Part shown: piece after piece, positions 9,076-17,980 of the stretch
How positions within the stretch are numbered: the first letter of the stretch is position 1
Layout: every line of letters begins with the position of its first letter
Assembly: GCF_008364795.1 (NCBI RefSeq)
Contig: NZ_VTTM01000012.1
Span: 62,001-126,000 of the forward strand
DNA from: Azospirillum oryzae
Lineage (GTDB): Bacteria; Pseudomonadota; Alphaproteobacteria; Azospirillales; Azospirillaceae
DNA: 64,000 nt
Direction of reading: 5' to 3'
Position numbers and translations under genes: made by a program
Notes under the pieces: generated by a model
What the model was told of the DNA's origin: nothing
Database searches by the model: none
What the model saw: only the letters and a program-made list of their open reading frames with translations

Positions 9076-10398
9076 TCAGGCGGTCAGGTGGCTGTGGATG
9101 GCGAGCGCGGCGAGTTTGCCGTCCTGCACGGATTGGACCGTCAGATCCTCTCCCGTGGCGACGCAGTCGCCGCCGGCCCAGACCTTGGAGAGCGTGGTGC
9201 GATAGGCCTCGTCGATGGCGATCTTGCCGCCGGTGATTTGCAGCCCGTCCAGCGCGTCGGCCGACAGCTTCTGCCCCACCGCCTTCAGCACCATGTCGGC
9301 CTGGAGGGTGAAGGTCTCGCCGGTGCCGGACAGCTTGCCGTCGGTCAGGCGGGTGCGTTCGAAGGTGATGTCGGTCTCGCCGATCACCGAAGGAGCGGCG
9401 AAGGTCTTGATCACGACGCCCTCGGTCTGGGCCAGCTCCTGTTCCCAGGCGGTGGCGCCCATCTGGGCACGGCCGCGGCGGTAGACCAGGGTGACGTCCT
9501 CGGCACCCAGCCGCTTGGCCTGGATGGCGGCGTCGATGGCGGTGTTGCCGCCGCCGATCACCACGACGCTGCGCCCCACCGCAGGCGGCTGGCCGGGCGG
9601 GGCCTGACGGACGCGCTCGATGAAGGCGGTGGCGTCTTCCACACCGGCACGCTCCTCGCCGGGGATGCCGAGCCGATTGTTGGACCCCAGGCCGACGCCC
9701 AGGAACACCGCGTCGAAATCGGCGCGCAGGCTGTCGAGCGACAGGTCGGCGCCCAGCTTGCGGCCATGCTCCACGCTGATGCCGCCGACGCCGAGGATGA
9801 AGGCGACCTCGCGCTGGGCGAAATCATCGGCCATCTTGTAGGGGGCGAGGCCGTATTCGTTGAGGCCGCCAGACTTCGCCTTGGCTTCGAACACCGTCAC
9901 CTCATGGCCGAGCGTGGCGAGGCGGTGGGCGCAGGACAGGCCGGCCGGGCCGGCGCCGACCACGGCGACGCGCTTGCCGGTGGCGGCGGCGCGGGGGAAG
10001 GGGTGGGCCGGCTCGCCATCGATCAGGCGGTCGGTGGCATGGCGCTGCAGCCGGCCGATGGCGACGGGGCGATCTTCCGCCCGGTTTCGCACGCAAGACT
10101 GCTCGCAGAGCGTCTCGGTCGGGCAGACGCGGCCGCAGGTGCCGCCCATGATGTTCTCCGACAGGATCGTCGTCGCGGCGCCCTTCAGGTTGCCGGTGGC
10201 GATCGAGCGGATGAAGGCGGGGATGTCGATCCCGGTGGGGCAGGCTTTGATGCAGGGCGCATCGTAGCAGAACAGGCAGCGGTTGGACTCGGCCAGCGCC
10301 TGCACCGGCGTCATCGCCGGGCTCAGGTCGACATAGGGCGAGGCGCGATCATCTTCGGCAGGGATTGGGGCGGTGGCAAGCGGAGCGATCAGGGTCAT
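9076..10398 (-). CDS. preT: NAD-dependent dihydropyrimidine dehydrogenase, subunit PreT
   Basis: A 440-residue flavoprotein related to the small subunit of glutamate synthase. The N-terminal Fe-S domain shows CLFCYDAPCIKACPTGID and GGTCGRVCPTETLCEQSC. An FAD dinucleotide fold follows (VAVVGAGPAGLSCAHRL), then an NAD-binding fold (VVVIGGGNTAIDAAIQAKRL). It passes electrons from NADH to PreA. It is the first gene of the operon. The 345-base region upstream (10399-10743) holds the regulatory element listed at 10508-10543 and no other gene. Confidence 0.94.
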   Translation of the reverse strand: MTLIAPLATAPIPAEDDRASPYVDLSPAMTPVQALAESNRCLFCYDAPCIKACPTGIDIPAFIRSIATGNLKGAATTILSENIMGGTCGRVCPTETLCEQSCVRNRAEDRPVAIGRLQRHATDRLIDGEPAHPFPRAAATGKRVAVVGAGPAGLSCAHRLATLGHEVTVFEAKAKSGGLNEYGLAPYKMADDFAQREVAFILGVGGISVEHGRKLGADLSLDSLRADFDAVFLGVGLGSNNRLGIPGEERAGVEDATAFIERVRQAPPGQPPAVGRSVVVIGGGNTAIDAAIQAKRLGAEDVTLVYRRGRAQMGATAWEQELAQTEGVVIKTFAAPSVIGETDITFERTRLTDGKLSGTGETFTLQADMVLKAVGQKLSADALDGLQITGGKIAIDEAYRTTLSKVWAGGDCVATGEDLTVQSVQDGKLAALAIHSHLTA

Positions 10399-10507
10399 GG
10401 CGGATGGCTTCCCTTCGGTCGCGGAGCGGCGTGTCTACCGAAGTGTCAGCAACCCGCGTGCCAAGAGAACCAACCAGCACTGCCAACGGAGAGGGGCGGC
10501 GGAAAAG

Positions 10508-10543
10508 CTGACTGTTCGGTCAAGAACTGACGAGATGGACAGG
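10508..10543 (-). promoter_or_regulatory. Candidate RutR-type operator and shared promoter element upstream of preT
   Basis: TGAC-TGTTCG-GTCA (10509-10522) is an inverted repeat with the same half-sites and 6-base spacing as the enterobacterial RutR box (TTGACCANNTGGTCAA). One base later comes GAACTGACGAGATGGACAG (10524-10542). A near-identical arrangement lies at 33676-33709 upstream of the ABC importer operon, at almost the same distance from the start codon (111 versus 117 bases). The element probably drives or controls preT. Confidence 0.6.
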
Positions 10544-10743
10544 CATAGCTCCATCATGCCAGCCATGCGGATTGCACGCAACTCAGCCTTTTGGCGCCTC
10601 TTTTGGCGGCGTGGCGCAAGAAACGCATGGGAATTCGCAAGCGTGGAAACAGGAAATTGCGCTGTATCAAAGGGTTGCATCAGCGGGCCGCTGCCTTCAA
10701 TTTCGGCAGTGCGCCTCATGCGAGAGGGATAGAGGGTGCCGCC

Positions 10744-11286
10744 ATGTCCGCTCCGTCCAGCCTGCTGATCGACCGCACCGCCACGCCCATCGGCGAACTG
10801 ATCGTGGTCGCCGACACCGACGGCGCCTTGCGCGCCATCGACTGGACCGACCATGAGGACCGGCTGCAGCGGCTGCTGCGCCTGCACCATCCCGGCGGTT
10901 ACGAACTGTGGCCGTCCGCCGATCCGGGTGGACTGACCCGTGCGATGGATGCCTATTTCGCGGGCGAGCTTGCGGCAATCGACCGGCTGGCGGTGCGCAC
11001 CGGCGGAACGCCGTTCCAGCGCGCGGTGTGGTCGGCACTGCGCGGGATTCCCTGCGGCCGCACCGTCAGCTACCGCGAACTGGCGACGCTGGTCGGGCGC
11101 CCGGCGGCGGTCAGGGCGGCGGGACATGCCAATGGCGCCAACCCGATCAGTGTCGTGGTGCCCTGCCACCGGGTGATCGGATCGGATGGAACGCTGACCG
11201 GCTACGGCGGCGGGGTGGAACGCAAGCGCTGGCTGCTGACGCATGAGGGGGCGTCCTGCCCGGATCGCCCCCCACGGTCTTCCTAA
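10744..11286 (+). CDS. ogt: Methylated-DNA-protein-cysteine S-methyltransferase
   Basis: A 180-residue suicide repair protein that takes the alkyl group from O6-alkylguanine or O4-alkylthymine. The active-site motif VVPCHRVIGSDG is intact, and GRTVSYRELATLVGRPAAVRA forms the DNA-binding helix-turn-helix. The length fits Ogt rather than the fused Ada protein. ATG 10744 is preceded by a GA-rich stretch. It converges on bdcA with a 19-base gap. The protein could equally be called adaB-type; the enzymatic call is firm. Confidence 0.92.
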   Translation: MSAPSSLLIDRTATPIGELIVVADTDGALRAIDWTDHEDRLQRLLRLHHPGGYELWPSADPGGLTRAMDAYFAGELAAIDRLAVRTGGTPFQRAVWSALRGIPCGRTVSYRELATLVGRPAAVRAAGHANGANPISVVVPCHRVIGSDGTLTGYGGGVERKRWLLTHEGASCPDRPPRSS

Positions 11287-11305
11287 TTGATCCGGCAATC
11301 TGGCG

Positions 11306-12019
11306 TCAGGCGCCGAAGCCGCCGTCGATGGTCTGGAACGAGCCGGTGATCATCGCGGCATGCGGTCCGGCGACATAGGCGGTCAGTTCGGCGACCTCGT
11401 CGGCGTCGATGTGGCGCTTGATCGCCATGAAGCTGTGCATGGCGGGCGCCATCGGACCGTCGGCCGGGTTCATGTCGCTGTGGGTCGGACCCGGTTGGAT
11501 GGCGTTCACGGTGATGCCGCGGGCACCGAAATCACGCGCGAGTCCGCGCACCATGCCCTGGACCGCCGATTTGGTCAGCGCATAGGCGGCCCCGCCGGCG
11601 AAGGGCATGCGGTCGCCGTTGACCGAGCCGATGACGATGATGCGCCCGCCGTCGTTCATGCGCCGGGCCGCTTCGACCGCCGCGTGGTAGGGCGCACGGA
11701 CGTTGATGTCGATCATCCGGTCGACGGCGTCGGGATCGAAGGTCAGCGGATCGCCCAGGATCGCCGTTCCGGCATTGACGACCAGCACGTCGAGCGCGCC
11801 GCGATCGGCCACGGTGGCGATCAGGGCGTCGCGGTTCGCGCTGTCGGTTTGGATGGCTTCCGCGCCGGTCTCGGCGGCAAGCGCCTCGGCGGCGTCCTTC
11901 GACCCGGCATAGGTGAAGGCGACGGTGCCGCCGGCCTTGGCGAAGCGGCGGACGATGGCCTTGCCGATGCCGCGGCTGCCGCCGAGGACCAGGATCTTGC
12001 GGCCGATGAACTCACCCAT
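11306..12019 (-). CDS. bdcA: SDR-family oxidoreductase, BdcA-like
   Basis: A 237-residue short-chain dehydrogenase/reductase, the same length as E. coli BdcA and closely similar to it throughout. It shares the nucleotide motif LGGSRGIGKAIVRRF, the stretch TYAGSKDAAEALA, GSVNGDRMP and the active-site YALTK. In E. coli BdcA is linked to c-di-GMP binding and biofilm dispersal; transferring that role is inference. The ribosome site AAGGAGCGC is strong. It is divergent from the TetR gene at 12093, and two matching operator-like palindromes lie between them. Confidence 0.87.
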   Translation of the reverse strand: MGEFIGRKILVLGGSRGIGKAIVRRFAKAGGTVAFTYAGSKDAAEALAAETGAEAIQTDSANRDALIATVADRGALDVLVVNAGTAILGDPLTFDPDAVDRMIDINVRAPYHAAVEAARRMNDGGRIIVIGSVNGDRMPFAGGAAYALTKSAVQGMVRGLARDFGARGITVNAIQPGPTHSDMNPADGPMAPAMHSFMAIKRHIDADEVAELTAYVAGPHAAMITGSFQTIDGGFGA

Positions 12020-12038
12020 GATGCGCTCCTTGAGAAAA

Positions 12039-12054
12039 TGTAGTGAGCGCTATA
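12039..12054. promoter_or_regulatory. BdcR operator-like palindrome, site A
   Basis: TGTAGTGAGCGCTATA is a near-symmetric 16-mer. Its reverse complement matches site B (12089-12104) at 13 of 16 positions, giving a consensus TATAGYGNNCRCTACA. It lies 20 bases upstream of the bdcA start codon, where it would overlap the bdcA promoter. Confidence 0.65.
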
Positions 12055-12088
12055 TAAATTCAGGCAGGGGGTTTGCGCAAGGAGAAAA

Positions 12089-12104
12089 TATAGTGGTCGC
12101 TACA
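12089..12104. promoter_or_regulatory. BdcR operator-like palindrome, site B
   Basis: TATAGTGGTCGCTACA is the partner of site A, 50 bases away. It contains the GTG start codon of the TetR gene (12093). Binding here would block the start region of bdcR as well as its promoter, which suits autorepression. Confidence 0.62.
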
Positions 12105-12695
12105 GAAACGTCCGGAGCCCGGGGACGGCGGCGGTCCTTCGATGTGGACGAGGCGGTCGAGACCGCGATGAAGCTGTTCCATGCGCGCGGCTACGACGCC
12201 GTGGGCGTCGCCGAACTGGGGTCGGAGCTGAGGATCAAGCCGCCGAGCTTCTATGCCGCCTTCGGCAGCAAGGCCGGGCTGTTCGAGCGGGCGCTTCGGC
12301 GCTATGCGGCGGGGGAGGCGAACATCTTCGGCCGTGCCCTGGCCGACGGCGGCGGGGTGGCCGAGGTGATCGAGCGCACGCTGCTGCTGGCGGCGCGGCT
12401 CTATCCGGAGCGGAACGGGGTGGCGGGCTGCCTCGTGCTCGACGGCGCGCGCAACAGCGCCGATCCGGAAGCCTGCGCGCTGGCCGAAGAGATGAGGAAG
12501 GCCGGCGTGGCGGCGATCCGCGACTTCATCGCCGGGGAGGCGCCGGAGCGGGCCGGCGAGCTGGCCGACTTCGTGACAATCGCGATGCGGGGAATGTCGG
12601 CGGCGGCGCGTGACGGCGCCGACGAGGCGGCGCTCACCAGCTTCGCGCAGATGGCGAACCGCGCCTTCCGCCGCGAACTGGCGGCGGAAGGTTGA
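12093..12695 (+). CDS. bdcR: TetR/AcrR-family regulator, BdcR-like
   Basis: A 200-residue TetR protein. GTG 12093 is chosen as start because AAGGAGAAAA lies six bases upstream and family homology begins there. The helix-turn-helix is at about residues 15-60 (AVETAMKLFHARGYDAVGV, SFYAAFGSKAGLFE). The C-terminal domain contains CLVLDGARNSADPE. It is divergent from bdcA, the arrangement expected for the E. coli bdcAR pair, and probably represses bdcA and itself through the two palindromes. It converges on kdgK. Confidence 0.82.
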   Translation: MVATETSGARGRRRSFDVDEAVETAMKLFHARGYDAVGVAELGSELRIKPPSFYAAFGSKAGLFERALRRYAAGEANIFGRALADGGGVAEVIERTLLLAARLYPERNGVAGCLVLDGARNSADPEACALAEEMRKAGVAAIRDFIAGEAPERAGELADFVTIAMRGMSAAARDGADEAALTSFAQMANRAFRRELAAEG

Positions 12696-12716
12696 ACCGG
12701 GGGCGTCGACCTGCGA

Positions 12717-13637
12717 TCAGGCCGGCATCGCCTCGCGCGGGATGATGGCGCCGCGGTGCTGGATGACGGCGGCGGCCAGCCTGTGGGCGGCGCGGGCGGC
12801 ATCGGCCGGACCCTCGCCGCGCAGGCGGGATGCCAGATAGCCGGCGCTGAAGCTGTCGCCGGCCGCCGTGGTGTCCACCACCGTGGCGACCTTCTGCGCG
12901 GGCACCTCGACGGCCTCGCCGTTCTCGATCACGACGCAGCCGGGCTGCTCCAGCTTCAGCACGATCTCGGTGACCCCGGCGTTGCGCATGCGGGCCAGCA
13001 CGGCGTCGGCATCGGCATCGCCATAGAGGTCGCGCAGGTCGGTGACGCCGGGCAGCGCGATGTCGGTCAGCCGCAGCATGCGGTCGAAGGCGGCGCGGGC
13101 GGTCTCGATGTCCGGCCACAGGCGCGGGCGCCAGTTGGTGTCGAAGGCGACCTTGCCGCCGCGCGCGCGGACCCGCTGCAGCACCTGGAACAGCCGCTCG
13201 CGGCCCTGCTCGCCCAGGATGGCGATGCTGATGCCGGAGAGGTAGACGACGCCGTAGCCCTCCAGCGCCTTGGACAGCTCGGGCGTCTCGGGCAGGGCGA
13301 ACAGCTCGCGCGCCGGCGCGCGGTCGCGCCAGTAGAGGAAGCGGCGTTCGCCGTTGGCGTCCGTCTCGATCAGATAGAGGCCGGGCAGGCGGTTCGGCAC
13401 GCGCAGCACATGGCCGGTGCCCACACCCTCCGCCGCCCAGGCGGCGATCATGTCCTCGCTGATGGTGTCGTCGCCGAGAGCGGTGACATAGTCGACCGGC
13501 GTGCCCAGACGCGCCAGATAGACCGCGGTGTTCAGCGTATCGCCGCCGAAGCCCATGGTCAGCGACCCGTCAGGCCGCCGGAACATCTCGATCATGCATT
13601 CGCCGAGCGCGGCGACGCGGTTGGGCGTGTCGGTCAT
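12717..13637 (-). CDS. kdgK: 2-keto-3-deoxygluconate kinase (PfkB family)
   Basis: A 306-residue sugar kinase. The N-terminal GECMIEMF and GGDTLNTAVYLARLG motifs and the C-terminal DTTAAGDSFSAGYL (anion hole and catalytic Asp) are diagnostic of the PfkB/ribokinase family, and the details match KdgK. It phosphorylates 2-keto-3-deoxygluconate to KDPG, the meeting point of the UxaA and KduD branches encoded beside it. The start is ATG 13637, with GGAGAA upstream. It is the last gene of the uxaC-uxaA-transporter-kdgK run. KDPG aldolase is not in the window. Confidence 0.92.
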   Translation of the reverse strand: MTDTPNRVAALGECMIEMFRRPDGSLTMGFGGDTLNTAVYLARLGTPVDYVTALGDDTISEDMIAAWAAEGVGTGHVLRVPNRLPGLYLIETDANGERRFLYWRDRAPARELFALPETPELSKALEGYGVVYLSGISIAILGEQGRERLFQVLQRVRARGGKVAFDTNWRPRLWPDIETARAAFDRMLRLTDIALPGVTDLRDLYGDADADAVLARMRNAGVTEIVLKLEQPGCVVIENGEAVEVPAQKVATVVDTTAAGDSFSAGYLASRLRGEGPADAARAAHRLAAAVIQHRGAIIPREAMPA

Positions 13638-13681
13638 GCTTGTTCTCCGCAAGCCGGGGATGCCCCCGGCAAATCCTTATG

Positions 13682-14665
13682 TCATGCCGCCGCAGGGCGG
13701 CTTTGGCGCGCCCGCATCCGTTCGCGGTGCGCGGTGTAGAGGCCGCTGGCGATGATCACGCCGGTGCCGACGAAGGTCCAATGGTCGGGCACCGCGCCGA
13801 AGACCAGGAATCCCAGCGCGGTCGACCAGATCAGCTGCACATAGGTGAAGGGCGCCAGCACCGATGCCTCGCCCTGGCGGTAGGCCAGGATCAGAAGCCA
13901 TTGCGACGCGGTGTAGACCAGCCCGATGAAGACCCCCAGCAGCATCTCCCACGGCGTCGGCCATGCGGCGTGCAGGGGAAGCAGCGCCGTCAGCGCGATC
14001 AGGCCGGTCAGCGCGCTCCACACCATGGTGGTCAGCGGGTTCTCCTGCACCGTCATCTTGCGCGTCGCCACCAGCCCCAGCGCCCAGCTGAAGGCGGTCA
14101 GGATCGGCAGCAGCGAGGCCGGCTGGAAGCCGTCGGCCCCCGGCCGAATGACGATGATGACGCCGGCCAGCCCGACCAGCAGCGCCGCCCAGCGGCGGAT
14201 GCCGACCTTCTCGCTCAGCAGCAGGATCGACAGCACGGTGACGAAGACGGGGGAGACGAAGCTGATCGCCGCGGCCTCGGCCAGCGGCAGATGCTGCATC
14301 GCCATGATGAAGAACAACGCGGAACCCAGCATTCCCAGGCCGCGTACGACCTGAAGCCCCGGCCGCGTCGTCTTCAGCACGTGCAGCGAGCCGCCGCGCA
14401 GGGCCAGCGGCATCACCAATGCGGTGAAGACGACATAGCGCATCCAGGCGATCTCGGCCGGCGGCAGGGTCCGGCCGAGATATTTCGCCGTGGCGTCGGA
14501 GCAGGACAGGCAGGCCACCGCCAGCACCACCAGCAGGATCGCCCGCATCGGCTCCGTGCCCTTGCCCCCCGATCCGGTTGGCTGGATCGGGGTCTGCGGG
14601 GCGTTCACCGGCTGGGGGCCGGGGTCGCGGTGGGGGCCAGAGAGAGGGGTGGAACTGTCAGGCAT
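13682..14665 (-). CDS. DMT-superfamily (EamA/RhaT-type) transporter
   Basis: An inner-membrane protein of up to 327 residues with about ten transmembrane helices in two EamA repeats. From ATG 14665 it has a Pro/Gly-rich N-terminal extension of 39 residues. An internal ATG at 14548 (MRAILLVVLAV), with GGAG five bases upstream, would give a more usual 288 residues and may be the true start. It sits inside the uxa/kdgK operon, so a role in moving a hexuronate, KDG or a pathway by-product is plausible but unproven; the family is poorly predictive of substrate and direction. Confidence 0.85.
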   Translation of the reverse strand: MPDSSTPLSGPHRDPGPQPVNAPQTPIQPTGSGGKGTEPMRAILLVVLAVACLSCSDATAKYLGRTLPPAEIAWMRYVVFTALVMPLALRGGSLHVLKTTRPGLQVVRGLGMLGSALFFIMAMQHLPLAEAAAISFVSPVFVTVLSILLLSEKVGIRRWAALLVGLAGVIIVIRPGADGFQPASLLPILTAFSWALGLVATRKMTVQENPLTTMVWSALTGLIALTALLPLHAAWPTPWEMLLGVFIGLVYTASQWLLILAYRQGEASVLAPFTYVQLIWSTALGFLVFGAVPDHWTFVGTGVIIASGLYTAHRERMRARQSRPAAA

Positions 14666-14707
14666 GGCGCCGGCTCTTCAACGGTTTCCGACAAGGGGGC
14701 GGACCCC

Positions 14708-16231
14708 TTACATAACCGCTCCCATCTGCCAAGGAGCGAATTCATCGGCGCCGACGCCGAGTTCCTCGCTCTTGGTCTTGCGGCCCGACGCGGTGTCGAG
14801 AACCAGCTGGAAAATCGCGCGGCCGACCTCCTCGATGGTGGCGTCGCCGGTGGCGATGGCGCCGCAATCGATGTCCATGTCGTCCGGCATCCGGCGGAAC
14901 AGCGTGCTGTTGGTCGCCAGCTTCAGGCTGGGCGTCGGCTTGCAGCCGAAGACGGAGCCGCGGCCGGTGGTGAAGCACAGCACGTTGGCGCCGCCCGCCA
15001 CCTGCCCGGTCGCCGACACCGGGTCGTAGCCGGGGGTGTCCATGAAGACGAAGCCCTTGTCGGTGATCGGCTCGGCATAGCGGTAGACGGCGGTCATCGG
15101 GGTGGTGCCGCCCTTGGCGACCGCGCCCAGCGACTTTTCCAGGATGGTGGTCAGGCCGCCCTTCTTGTTGCCGGGCGACGGGTTGTTGTTCATCTCGCCG
15201 CCGGTGCGGCTGGTGTATTCCTCCCACCAGCCGATGCGCTCGACCAGCGCCTCGCCCACCTCGCGGCGGACGGCGCGGCGGGTCAGCAGATGCTCGGCGC
15301 CATAGACCTCCGGCGTCTCGCTCAGCACGGCGGTGCCGCCGTTGCGGACCAGCAGGTCGACGGCATAGCCCAGCGCCGGGTTGGCGGTGATGCCCGAATA
15401 GCCGTCGGAGCCGCCGCACTGCAGCGCCAGCGTCAGGTGGCTGGCCGGCAGGGTCTGGCGCTTGACGTCGTTGATCTCCGGCAGCAGCGCCTCGATCCGG
15501 CGGATGCCCTCGCGGGCCGCCGCGGCGGTGCCGCCCATGTCCTGGATGCCGATGGGGATGACGCGGGCGCCCTCCTCCAGGCCGGTGGCCTCCATCAGCT
15601 TGTCGATCTGGTTCACCTCGCAGCCGAGACCCAGCAGGATCACCGCGGCGAAGTTGGGGTGGCGGGCATAGCCGGCGATGGTCCGGCGCAGCGTGTCCAT
15701 CACCTCGCCGCTGCCGGCCATGCCGCAGCCGTAGCCGTGGGTCAGCGCGACGACGCCGTCGATGTTGGGATAGGCGGCGAGCGCGGGTCCGCGGAAATGG
15801 TCGGCGATCATCCGCGCCGCGGTGGCGGAGCAGTTCACCGAGGTCAGCACGCCGATGTAGTTGCGGGTGGCGACGCGGCCATCCGGGCGAACGATACCCT
15901 GGAAGGTGGCGCGCTCGGCCTCCGGGATCATTTCGACCGGGTGGACGTCGGCGCCGAAGGCGTAATCGCGCTCGAAATCACTGCCCATGCCCATGTTGTG
16001 GACGTGGACATGGTCGCCCGGCTGGATCGCCGCGGTGGCGAAGCCGATGACCTGGTTGTACTTGCGCACCGGCTCGCCCAGCGCGATGGCGCGCACCGCG
16101 ACCTTGTGCCCGGCCGGCACCGGCCCGGTGGTCGCGACTTCAGTGCCGGGCAGAGTGATGCCGGGCTCCAGGTCGGCGCCGGCGACGACGACGTTGTCGG
16201 CGGGGTGCAGGCGGATGGTCAGCGATGCCAT
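14708..16231 (-). CDS. uxaA: Altronate dehydratase
   Basis: A 507-residue protein of the UxaA/GarD family. An N-terminal SAF domain (about 1-90, ending near HVHNMGMGSDF) is followed by the dehydratase core with VNCSATAARMIADHF, ALTHGYGCGM, LGLGCEVNQI and QCGGSDGYSG. It dehydrates D-altronate to 2-keto-3-deoxygluconate, using Fe(II)/Mn(II). The start is ATG 16231. It lies 62 bases downstream of uxaC and upstream of the transporter and kdgK. Galactarate dehydratase is the nearest alternative, but linkage to uxaC favours altronate. Confidence 0.92.
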   Translation of the reverse strand: MASLTIRLHPADNVVVAGADLEPGITLPGTEVATTGPVPAGHKVAVRAIALGEPVRKYNQVIGFATAAIQPGDHVHVHNMGMGSDFERDYAFGADVHPVEMIPEAERATFQGIVRPDGRVATRNYIGVLTSVNCSATAARMIADHFRGPALAAYPNIDGVVALTHGYGCGMAGSGEVMDTLRRTIAGYARHPNFAAVILLGLGCEVNQIDKLMEATGLEEGARVIPIGIQDMGGTAAAAREGIRRIEALLPEINDVKRQTLPASHLTLALQCGGSDGYSGITANPALGYAVDLLVRNGGTAVLSETPEVYGAEHLLTRRAVRREVGEALVERIGWWEEYTSRTGGEMNNNPSPGNKKGGLTTILEKSLGAVAKGGTTPMTAVYRYAEPITDKGFVFMDTPGYDPVSATGQVAGGANVLCFTTGRGSVFGCKPTPSLKLATNSTLFRRMPDDMDIDCGAIATGDATIEEVGRAIFQLVLDTASGRKTKSEELGVGADEFAPWQMGAVM

Positions 16232-16293
16232 GGGAAGATGTCCTTGGGAAGGAAGCTGGGCCGCGCCGGAACGGGTCCGGCGCGGCCGGGCCG

Positions 16294-17694
16294 TTACAGC
16301 TTGTAGGCGTTCTTGGCGAGGCGGTAGGCGAGGTCGACGGCCAGTTCCGCTGCCTCGTCCTCGGCCAGCCGGTGTTCGGCGACCAGACGGGCGAGGAAGC
16401 CGCAATCGACGCGGCGCGACACGTCGTGGCGGGCCGGGATCGAGCAGAAGGCGCGGGTGTCGTCGTTGAAGCCCACCGTGTTGTAGAAGCCGGCGGTCTC
16501 CGTGATCATCTCGCGGTAGCGGCGCATGCCCTCGGGGCTGTCGTGGAACCACCAGGCCGGGCCGACGCGCAGCGCCGGGTAATGACCGGCCAGCGGCGCC
16601 AGCTCGCGGGCGTAGCTGTCCTCATCCAGGGTGAAGAGGATGATGGTCAGGTCACGCTCGTTGCCGAAGCGGTCGAGCAGCGGCTTCAGCGCCCGCACAT
16701 ACTCGGTGCCGCTCGGGATGTCGGCGCCCTTGTCGCGGCCGAAGCGCTGGAACACGAGGTCGTTGTGGTTGCGGAAAGACCCGGGATGGATCTGCATGAC
16801 CAGACCGTCTTCCAGGCTCATCCGCGCCATTTCGGTCAGCATCTGGGCGCGGAACAGCTCGGCTTCCTCGGCCGTGGCGCCGCCGCGGCGGACGATGTCG
16901 AACAGCTTCTCGGCCTCGGGGCGCGACAGGTCGGCGGTCGCCGCCGTCGGGTGGCCGTGGTCGGTCGAGGTGGCGCCATAGCTCTTGAAATAGAGGCGGC
17001 GGTCGGCCAGGGCGGCGAGGTAGCCGTCCCAGGTCGCGGTGTCCTTGCCGGTGATGCGGCCCAGTTCGGCGAGGTTGTCGCGGAAGCCCTCGAACTCCGG
17101 ATCGACGACCGGGTCGGGACGGAAGGCGGTGATGACCCGGCCCTTCCAGCCGCTCTCGCGGATCGCCTTGTGGTGCACCAGCGGGTCGAGCGGCGATTCG
17201 GTGGTCGCCAGCACTTCGAGGTTGAAGCGCTCGAACAGCGCGCGCGGGCGGAACTCCGGCTTGCGCAGGCAGTCCTCGATCTGGTCATAGATGCGGTCGG
17301 CGCTGGCGGCGCTCAGACGCTCGGTGACGCCGAAGACCGTCTCGAAGGCGTGGGTCAGCCACATCGAGGTGGGCGTGCCGCGGAACAGGTGCCAGTTGCT
17401 GGCCAGCAGGCGCCAGATGGCGCGCGAATCGGATGAGGTCTCGCCGCCATCCCGGCGCGGAACACCCAGCTGCTCCAGCGGAATTCCCTGGCTGTAGAGC
17501 ATGCGGAATGCATAATGGTCAGGCTTGACGAACAGGCTGGCCGGGTCCGGGAACGCTTCGTCCTTCGCGAACCAGGACGGATCGGTGTGGCCGTGCGGGC
17601 TGACGATCGGCAGGGCGGCGACTTCGCCATACAGGCGGCGCGCGATGTCGCGTTGCGTCGGGTCGCTCGGGAAAAGACGGTCGGGGTGAAGCAT
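16294..17694 (-). CDS. uxaC: Uronate (glucuronate/galacturonate) isomerase
   Basis: A 466-residue member of the amidohydrolase superfamily, matching UxaC over its full length. SPHGHTDPSWF near residue 34 supplies the HxD-type metal site, and later motifs include VLATTESPLDPL, VITAFRPDPVVD and GFNDDTRAFCSIPARHD. It converts galacturonate to tagaturonate, or glucuronate to fructuronate. It is the first gene of its operon. A promoter with an operator-like palindrome in its spacer lies 90-119 bases upstream. Confidence 0.95.
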   Translation of the reverse strand: MLHPDRLFPSDPTQRDIARRLYGEVAALPIVSPHGHTDPSWFAKDEAFPDPASLFVKPDHYAFRMLYSQGIPLEQLGVPRRDGGETSSDSRAIWRLLASNWHLFRGTPTSMWLTHAFETVFGVTERLSAASADRIYDQIEDCLRKPEFRPRALFERFNLEVLATTESPLDPLVHHKAIRESGWKGRVITAFRPDPVVDPEFEGFRDNLAELGRITGKDTATWDGYLAALADRRLYFKSYGATSTDHGHPTAATADLSRPEAEKLFDIVRRGGATAEEAELFRAQMLTEMARMSLEDGLVMQIHPGSFRNHNDLVFQRFGRDKGADIPSGTEYVRALKPLLDRFGNERDLTIILFTLDEDSYARELAPLAGHYPALRVGPAWWFHDSPEGMRRYREMITETAGFYNTVGFNDDTRAFCSIPARHDVSRRVDCGFLARLVAEHRLAEDEAAELAVDLAYRLAKNAYKL

Positions 17695-17781
17695 CGGAAG
17701 CCTCTACGCTGCAAGAAAAGGGCAAAAGCAGGGTGGGGAGAAGGCGGGGTCCGTGCGGGGGACCGTCCCTACCGGCTGGCT

Positions 17782-17813
17782 GTATAATATTAATATATCA
17801 GATTAGATTGCAA
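17782..17813 (-). promoter_or_regulatory. uxaC promoter with embedded hexuronate operator (site 1)
   Basis: On the minus strand TTGCAA (17813-17808) and TATTAT (17789-17784) are 18 bases apart. The spacer and -10 region hold an AT-rich palindrome, centred on ATATTAATAT (17787-17796), that includes the shared core TAATATATC. AT-rich runs like this are rare in the surrounding DNA. Compare the sites at 20949-20978, 21087-21103 and 22402-22414. The rest of 17695-17980 holds no gene. Confidence 0.6.
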
Positions 17814-17980
17814 GCCCAATCGTTCCCGCTCCGCGGCTTCGGCGCCTCGGCAGCCTGCGCCCAGTCGCCGCACCCGATCCTTTTGAGAGGACGGCGATGG
17901 ATTTGACCTTGGTGAAGGGGGACGGGTAGATTGACGGGTATGACGAATTTCCCACGGGTGGCGGAGCGCCGCCCGGTTAC

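Noticed and set aside
13640..16306. An 888-residue plus-strand frame opposite the transporter and uxaA
   Set aside because: Arg/Gln/His/Gly-rich shadow of two well-supported minus-strand genes; no domain recognised.
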